Below, in pieces: positions 58,466 through 64,000 of a DNA stretch of 64,000 nt. This DNA is from Gnetum montanum (lineage: Eukaryota > Streptophyta > Gnetopsida > Gnetales > Gnetaceae), in assembly GCA_015680685.1 (NCBI GenBank), contig MNCI01007578.1, positions 465,264 through 529,263 on the forward strand, read 5' to 3'. A program made the position numbers and the translations under genes. The first letter of the stretch is position 1; every line of letters begins with the position of its first letter. The notes under the pieces were generated by a model. It ran no database searches. It worked only from the letters and a program-made list of their open reading frames with translations, and had not been told where the DNA came from.

Positions 58466-61085
58466 CTAGTTTCCTACGAAGGTTTCCAACACAGATCCAA
58501 TCAAATACAATATGAGTAGGTATGAAAGTATGGATCCTAGGTAGATTTTGGTCTGAAGGAAACTTGAAGGAATTTGATACAAAGGAAGATGAAGGGACAA
58601 GCTTGTCAACTGTGGATGGAATCGAGGGCTTAGGTGGACTACGGAGTCAAAAGAAAGGTTTTTTCTTTGATCGATCAAGTGTTCTACCCACTTGGTTGAT
58701 GATCCAATTGTAGATTAACAACCCTAGTAGTGTTGCATTGTTGTAGTTGAGCTAGTAGTTCACCTTGCATAGGTGGAGCAGGTGGTAGCTGTGCACAGAC
58801 AATAGGAGGAAGATGTGTAGGGACAGGAGGAGGATAAGGATAAGAGGTGGCATCCCTTCTTTCATGTGGAGAATAAGTTTGATAATAATCAGAAGGATGG
58901 TAATGAGATTGGAAAGTAGAAACATGACTAGAGGAGTCACGTGGAGATAGGGGTTGCTAAACGTAGTACCCATAGGGATCAAGCTATCTGTAAGGGTATT
59001 TCTACCTTGGTGGTGCTATTATCCATGATTGTGGTTACTACCATTGTTGATACTACTCATATGATTGTGGTGGAGTTTCGCTTGGATAATATTGCTATTG
59101 CTGGTGGAATTACCTAAAATTACCTTAAGGATAAGGTAATCTTCTAAATGTTTTCCTTTGTGTTAGTCATGGCTTCAAAGCATACACTGCAAACTCCTAT
59201 AAATGTGACAATATGGGGCAACATCCCTTAGGATGTACATACTAGTAGATGTCACATCCACCATCATTGTCTGATTTACTTTCTGCAACTTCCTCTACTG
59301 CAGCAATCTTGCCCTTACCTTTTTGATAAGCACATTCAACTTTCTTGCACCTCCTATCCTCATGATCACTACCTTGTTCTTTAGACTCTTCAGCAATTTT
59401 TAGGATAGCTTGAAATCTGCTATTCATAGAGTCTCATAATTGATCAACCTTGGTTGTAATTTAGATTGAAATTTTGTAGTGGCAAGGTTTCCCTATTCAC
59501 CACCTCATCAGATGCAAATTCATCCTCATTGTTGTAGAATTGAACCTTCCTCTTGCAAATGGAAGGATCATAGTTATATTCTTCTGCACTTTCTCTTTTT
59601 CTTAGTTCACCCTCCTCTTTGTCTACCTACTCAATTAATCTTTGTATTTGATGGACACTTAATTTTGATAGTCATCCCTGGGCATAGACATCAAGGATTC
59701 TCCTTATTTCTAATCAAAGCTTGTGTACATTATGGCAAAGTTAATCCAATTGAGAATAACCATGGCTAGGACATTTGTGCATTAAGGAATAGTATCGGTC
59801 GATGGCAACATTCAAGGGTTTATGTGTTCCTTGTTTCCATCCTTGGATTTGCCTTCTCAAGTTGGACACTCTAGAGTATGTTTGATATTTATCGTTAAAC
59901 AGTTCAAGCATGGTATTCCCATCGTCTAATAGATTCCAACTCTAAGGACTGGTACCAGTTCTCTACTTCTTTGATAAGTGTCCTTGTGTCCTTGGGAACA
60001 ACTTAAGTTTTTGCCACTCATTTTCTATATTTTGCAAGGCACATGCATCTTGAAAAGCTTGGAGATGATTCTACAAATTAGAGTTATATCCCCCTTCAAA
60101 TTGAGGAATATTGTTCATGTCTAGCCTTTTGATTGAACTATCCTTCACATGACTTGTTGGATTTATATTGCCTTTGCAATATTAAGCATACTTTGGATAG
60201 CAAGCAAAGGCTCATCGAGGCCTTGATCATGGTGCCTATAATGCCCTCTACTACCCCTTCATTCATGGTGATGTTCCTCTCTTAAATGTCCATGCCCTTG
60301 ATCTTGCTTTTCTCGATGGTCCCTTCAATCATTTTGGTCCTATCAGTCATTTTGGTCACCTCCATCATGGTCTCACCTCCTACAGTTGTGGTCAAAGCTA
60401 GAAGAAGAAAAAGATGACGATGAAGCGGAAGAGGAAGGAGGACTAGCACCATCATAGTGCCTGCTACCACCTCTTCTACAATCGCAACCATGATCACAAT
60501 CTTGTTTCTTATCCACATCCCTACCTTGACTTGCCCCTTCAGATCCTTCTTTGTCATTGAATCCATTCTTACCAGAATCAAGATTGTGAATTGTGGACTG
60601 CAAGTGTTGGTTTTGATCTCCTTCACCGAAGTTAAAGAGAGGGACTTCACTGAATGGGAAACCTTCAAAGAAGGGTTCCCCACCATCTTTTTGGTATAGC
60701 AAGAATGGAGAATCATTAAGTCCTTTTTCCTTCACAAAGTCATAGCATTGGTCTAGCTGTTGATCCCATAGACGTTGTGCTTCAGTGGGATGATAATCCT
60801 TGGCATCAGTATCTTGCACAATATACATAGCATGACGTTCCTGGAGATCCCATCATATAAGCATTTGTTGGAGCATTGTAGGAATGGATCAATTGGGGTG
60901 ATAACACAATGTTGCCCTCTATATCACACCACCACAACTATTTATCCTAATGTAGGATAAAGGTGAAATTTGGTACATACTCATCAGAATAAGCATATAC
61001 AATTCAATACTATTGAGGCACTAGCTAATAAGCTTTATCAGACTTGAACAAAGAATTGCTCTTGTGAGAAGAAGATATTTTACGT
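58466..61085 (-). pseudogene. gag of B (broken)
   Basis: Minus strand. The start codon appears lost: ATA replaces ATG before SSSHKS near 61075. 60828-60373 is a 151-codon N-terminal piece (Ser/His-rich, as in A). The gag core is at about 60110-59560; a Lys/Glu-rich stretch at 59427-59242 precedes the zinc-knuckle remnant at about 59255-59215, where the second Cys is Tyr and a stop follows. 58980-58500 is the Pro/Ser-rich gag-protease linker. Confidence 0.78.
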
Positions 61086-61220
61086 TAGAAAAATAAAAAT
61101 CATAGTATGCTTCTAAATACTCTTGTAGTAATCTTAAGATGTGATATGACTATAAGGTTCGGACCAACGATTTAAATAATTTCACTAGTTTCCTAGATAG
61201 TGCATGAAACAACCAAAAGG

Positions 61221-61238
61221 TCCTCGACAACGACACCA
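61221..61238 (-). other. Primer binding site of B (tRNA-Asp)
   Basis: Plus strand tcctcgacaacgacacca against TCCCCGGCAACGGCGCCA: four transitions. Confidence 0.82.
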
Positions 61239-61239
61239 A

Positions 61240-62118
61240 TCATGAGCGACTAGGTACCTCTACACTCAACCATATGAACCACTAAGGTGTTTACGCACGA
61301 TGAGATCGAATTTCATGGACCTATAGTTCTCTAGTGCACTAGCTTTTCTAGGAAGTGAAATGGACGTTGAGAATGTTCATTGTTTTCCCAACTACACTCG
61401 TGAGGCTCAAGGATATAGTTTAAGTGTAATTGAGGTACATGATTTTTATTATTTTATGTTTTATGAGTTTAGTTGCCTACAACAAGGATGAAAGGTAGAG
61501 TAATTTAAGATCTAGTTCATTTATGGTCCAACTAGCCTAACACAAGTAATTGCCCCACTTTCTTGGATACATCTTGAACACATATAGTGCTACTGGGCTA
61601 CCAAATGCTAAGTGTTCCTGGGTTACCGAGTACTATATGTATGCTCGAAGTGGTTGTGCTTGTGTTCATTAACAACTGGAAATTAATTGCTTAATTGAAA
61701 TGCATGAAAGTAAAGTGCATTAAAAGAAACATTAATCTATTCTCAGTGCTGCAAGGATTGTCAAAAGAGTTCATTTTTATTCCCATCACACTACTGCGCT
61801 CAAGTACATCAGTGTTCAGACAAAGAACCATACACACTTAGATTCCTTCTGTGAGCACTCAGAAAATATTCTAGCTCTGGAGAAAACAAACTGCAAGAGC
61901 TTCACTACTTTGACTAGAAACTGCAAAAAACTGATGCCAAATTGGGAGCCTAAGCACTATATTTATAGGCTAGCGTATACCCCCCAATGTTGGATACCTG
62001 ACGTTGCATCTAAGCTCTGACGTTAGATACGTGACGTCAGAGTAGATGAAAACATCACATCTAAGCTCTGACGTTAGATACGTGATGTCAGAGTAGATGA
62101 AAACAATGTGATTCATCA
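61240..62118 (-). repeat. 5' LTR of element B
   Basis: 879 bp, followed by TTCAT. Minus-strand TATA box at about 61968-61960. U3 contains GACGT-centred inverted repeats and a 51-bp tandem duplication (62007-62108) not present in the 3' LTR, which explains most of the length difference. Confidence 0.92.
62007..62108. repeat. 51-bp tandem duplication in the U3 of the B 5' LTR
   Basis: Two copies starting at 62007 and 62058 ('catctaagctctgacgttag'), one or two bases apart in sequence. Absent from 49366-50188, so it arose after insertion or in the template. Confidence 0.9.
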
Positions 62119-62620
62119 TTCATGCTCTAGGATATCAACAAAGCACAAATATTTTTCCTTTGCCCATTTGTCATCTTGCCCTTTCAATGCTTTAATGATT
62201 GTAGAATTCATTTTGAACTCTATTGGTTTAACTTTAGATTCATCTTTATTTTCTTCAACTTTGGCTTAAGGACTACTAGTTTCTATAAAATTTGCTCATT
62301 ATACATTTGAGCAATTTGGGAATTTTATTTCAATTTTGTTCTCAAGGTTGGTTATCCTTTAAAGAATTTATTTGGTTTGCATATAAATTGCGTCCAACAT
62401 AGCCATTTTATTGACCAATTCTTTGTTTTGCATACAAATAACATCCAATAAAGCAATTTTATTGACCATACCCTCCCATTCTAAAGTTGAAACTTCTTTG
62501 ATAGGGATTGCAATTGCAAACTTTCTATGCATACCCTATGATGATGCCATGATAAAGTCTTTAAATTTCTTAGGTAGATGCCTTGATCTATTCATTAAAA
62601 ATCCTTACTCATACATAACA
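62119..62620 (-). pseudogene. Unrecognised ORF remnant, upstream half, cut by element B
   Basis: Minus strand. From about 62620: RHLPKKFKDFIM, then a heptad-like repeat (LVNKIALLDVICMQNKE then LVNKMAMLDAIYMQ), KPIEFKMNSTIIKAL and DDKWAKEKYLCFVD, ending at B's insertion site. Few stops over about 450 bp. Probably a coiled-coil-containing ORF of another transposable element; family unknown. Confidence 0.45.
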
Positions 62621-62623
62621 ACC

Positions 62624-62810
62624 TTGACAAAGCCCTCAACACAGTAGCAAACCCTCAATAACCAACAAGTCCTTGGCAAAGTAGAAAACCCTCAATGTAG
62701 TAGCAAATCCTCCACATAGCAAAACCTTAATGTAGTAGCAAATCCTCCACATAGCAAACCCTTGATGGTAGAGCAAAAAGGTCTTGATGTAGTAACAAAC
62801 CCATGACAAA
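62624..62810. repeat. 35-bp minisatellite, degenerate
   Basis: Best units start at 62696 and 62731 ('tgtagtagcaaatcctccac', 35-bp period), with diverged units on both sides ('agtagcaaaccctcaa'). Confidence 0.75.
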
Positions 62811-63633
62811 ATAGCCATCTTTTATATGTGATTTTGGTTATGAGAGGCCAACATCCTTCATTAATTTCTAAACCTTTATCTCTATTTTGGTGGGCAATGG
62901 TAAGTTACAAAGTTCTAATTAGACTATATATCTTGGAGTATATCTAAAATTCAATTATCTTGGGTTCCAACAACCCCTTTCTCTCAAAGAAGAAGAAGAT
63001 TTTTTTTTTTTAAAAAAAAGAAAGAAAACTAGCTTTGTATTATCCATAGCTTGCATCTTTTTTCTTTGTAAGACATTTCAAATCAGACTAGATTTATTAT
63101 TAGTTGCAATTGATTTCTCAAGAGTAGGAGAGAGAATTAATAGCATTATAGGTAAGGGCTAGTTTTAGGGAAGAAATAGCTAGTTGTAGGTAAAAAGAAA
63201 AAATGAAAAAGAAAAGAACTATAATAAAAAAAATTAGTTGCATTAAAAAAGAGAGAGTAAAGAAGGAAAAAAAGGAAAAAAACTTTTTAAAGAGATATTA
63301 AAACAATAATAAAAACACCTAGTTTTAGGCGAAAAGTAGCGGAAATAGGAGAGTAGGGAAAGTAGGGGTCCAAGGAGGAGTTATTTTAGATAATGTTGAA
63401 ACAAAATAAATAAAAAGTAAAACAAAAGAATTAGTTAAAAAGTATAACAAGTTTGGGGAAAAATTATTTGTTCTATCTTATAAAAAAATTAACTTTTCTT
63501 ATGTCTAGTTATCAACCATCCTTGATAACTATAATGTCATTTATTCTCTATAATCCTTGAGAAATCAATAGAAGCAAATGGTGAATTTAGTATGTTTCAA
63601 AATGTTTACAAAAAAATAAGATGTAAGTTATGG
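62811..63633. other. A-rich intergenic stretch
   Basis: Poly-purine and A-rich runs (62985-63030, 63180-63330). No gene, RNA or known repeat supported. Confidence 0.5.
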
Positions 63634-63780
63634 AGGTGTTGGGACCTGAAATAAGTGAAACATAGGTACACCCTCAAATATATAGTCCAATTAGAACTTT
63701 ATATAGCTTAGCATTGCTCATTGGAATCAAATCTGTGCCCTAGACCTTTCAAATCAAGTTACGATGATAGAACCACCTTA
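63634..63780 (-). repeat. SINE-like copy
   Basis: Minus strand: B-box-like AGATTTGATTCC and the family's 3' end GGGTGTACCTATGTTTCAC followed by TTATTTCAGGTCCCAACA. Its 5' head is poorly preserved. Confidence 0.55.
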
Positions 63781-64000
63781 AATATTGCTAAAATCTAATT
63801 AAAATTAAAATACTATAGATGGCAAGGATCACAAGGTAAATTTATCCATTGTTGGACTTAGAGACAGGGTCAAACAATCATTTTATTAGAATATCCCAAA
63901 AATAAACGAATTGAGTGTTGCTTATGCCGTTGGATCTTTGGCCAGAAAAACCTGAAAAATTCATTGGTTTTAATTAAAGCATTTGCACTGAAGTGTAACG
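63781..64000. other. Unassigned window end
   Basis: AT-rich; nothing recognised. Confidence 0.5.

Larger units (their letters stand above)
49366..62118 (-). mobile_element. Element B: full-length gypsy element with nested solo LTR G
   Basis: 12.75 kb on the minus strand with LTRs 49366-50188 and 61240-62118, a TTCAT duplication, tRNA-Asp primer site, gag, protease, RT, RNase H and integrase; about 10 kb without G. More decayed than A. Both LTRs end TCATGAG, so the terminal dinucleotide on the coding strand is GA rather than CA, a feature shared by the E LTR. B is closest to the LTR type of C. Confidence 0.93.

Overview
This window looks like nuclear DNA of a seed plant with a large, repeat-rich genome. 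The evidence is a single intron-less DUF247-type gene, long AT-rich stretches, plant LINE remnants, a tRNA-like SINE family, and many Ty3/gypsy LTR retrotransposons primed by tRNA-Asp. A conifer or another large-genome plant is plausible, but the sequence alone does not settle the species. No prokaryotic features, CRISPR arrays or rRNA genes were seen. There are three long assembly gaps (15532-16109, 37636-37754, 55206-55851) and a 2-base gap (32797-32798).

Layout. 1-25564 is a three-level nest. An old minus-strand element (E, 3' end outside the window) carries a plus-strand element (F, 5856-23685, target duplication AAATA) inside its gag. F carries a minus-strand, pol-less element (D, 10426-18215, target duplication ATCAT) at the start of its reverse transcriptase. 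25565-26880 is a decayed plus-strand LINE. 26880-30900 is a GC-richer island with the only convincing host gene, a DUF247 membrane protein (28349-30238), with a TATA box upstream and a polyadenylation signal downstream. 30905-31145 is a doubled SINE-like repeat. 31430-33602 is an internally deleted gypsy element whose LTR was hit by a second LTR, now solo (32562-33321). 33603-48300 is LINE-derived DNA split by element A (35419-45407, minus, target duplication CCTTC). 48300-49365 and 62119-62620 are two halves of one unrecognised ORF remnant, split by element B (49366-62118, minus, target duplication TTCAT). B in turn carries a solo LTR of an unrelated family (G, 54952-57683, target duplication ACTAT) whose U3 contains gene-like sequence. 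The end of the window holds a 35-bp minisatellite, A-rich DNA and another SINE-like copy.

How the parts relate. Elements A, B, D, E, F and C are one super-family. They share the tRNA-Asp primer site, a TGATGA LTR start, LTR architecture (palindromic U3 arrays, TATA box, AATAAA signal) and a roughly 2-kb non-coding 3' region. A, B and F have gag-protease-RT-RNase H-integrase and no downstream ORF. D and E lack RT and integrase. Instead they carry a downstream ORF (called ORFX here: a globular N-terminal domain, followed in D by a long coiled coil) preceded by an LTR-like internal promoter module. This suggests a non-autonomous lineage moved in trans by its pol-bearing relatives while carrying an extra gene. 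That division of labour is the most interesting thing in the window. All copies seen are broken by stop codons.
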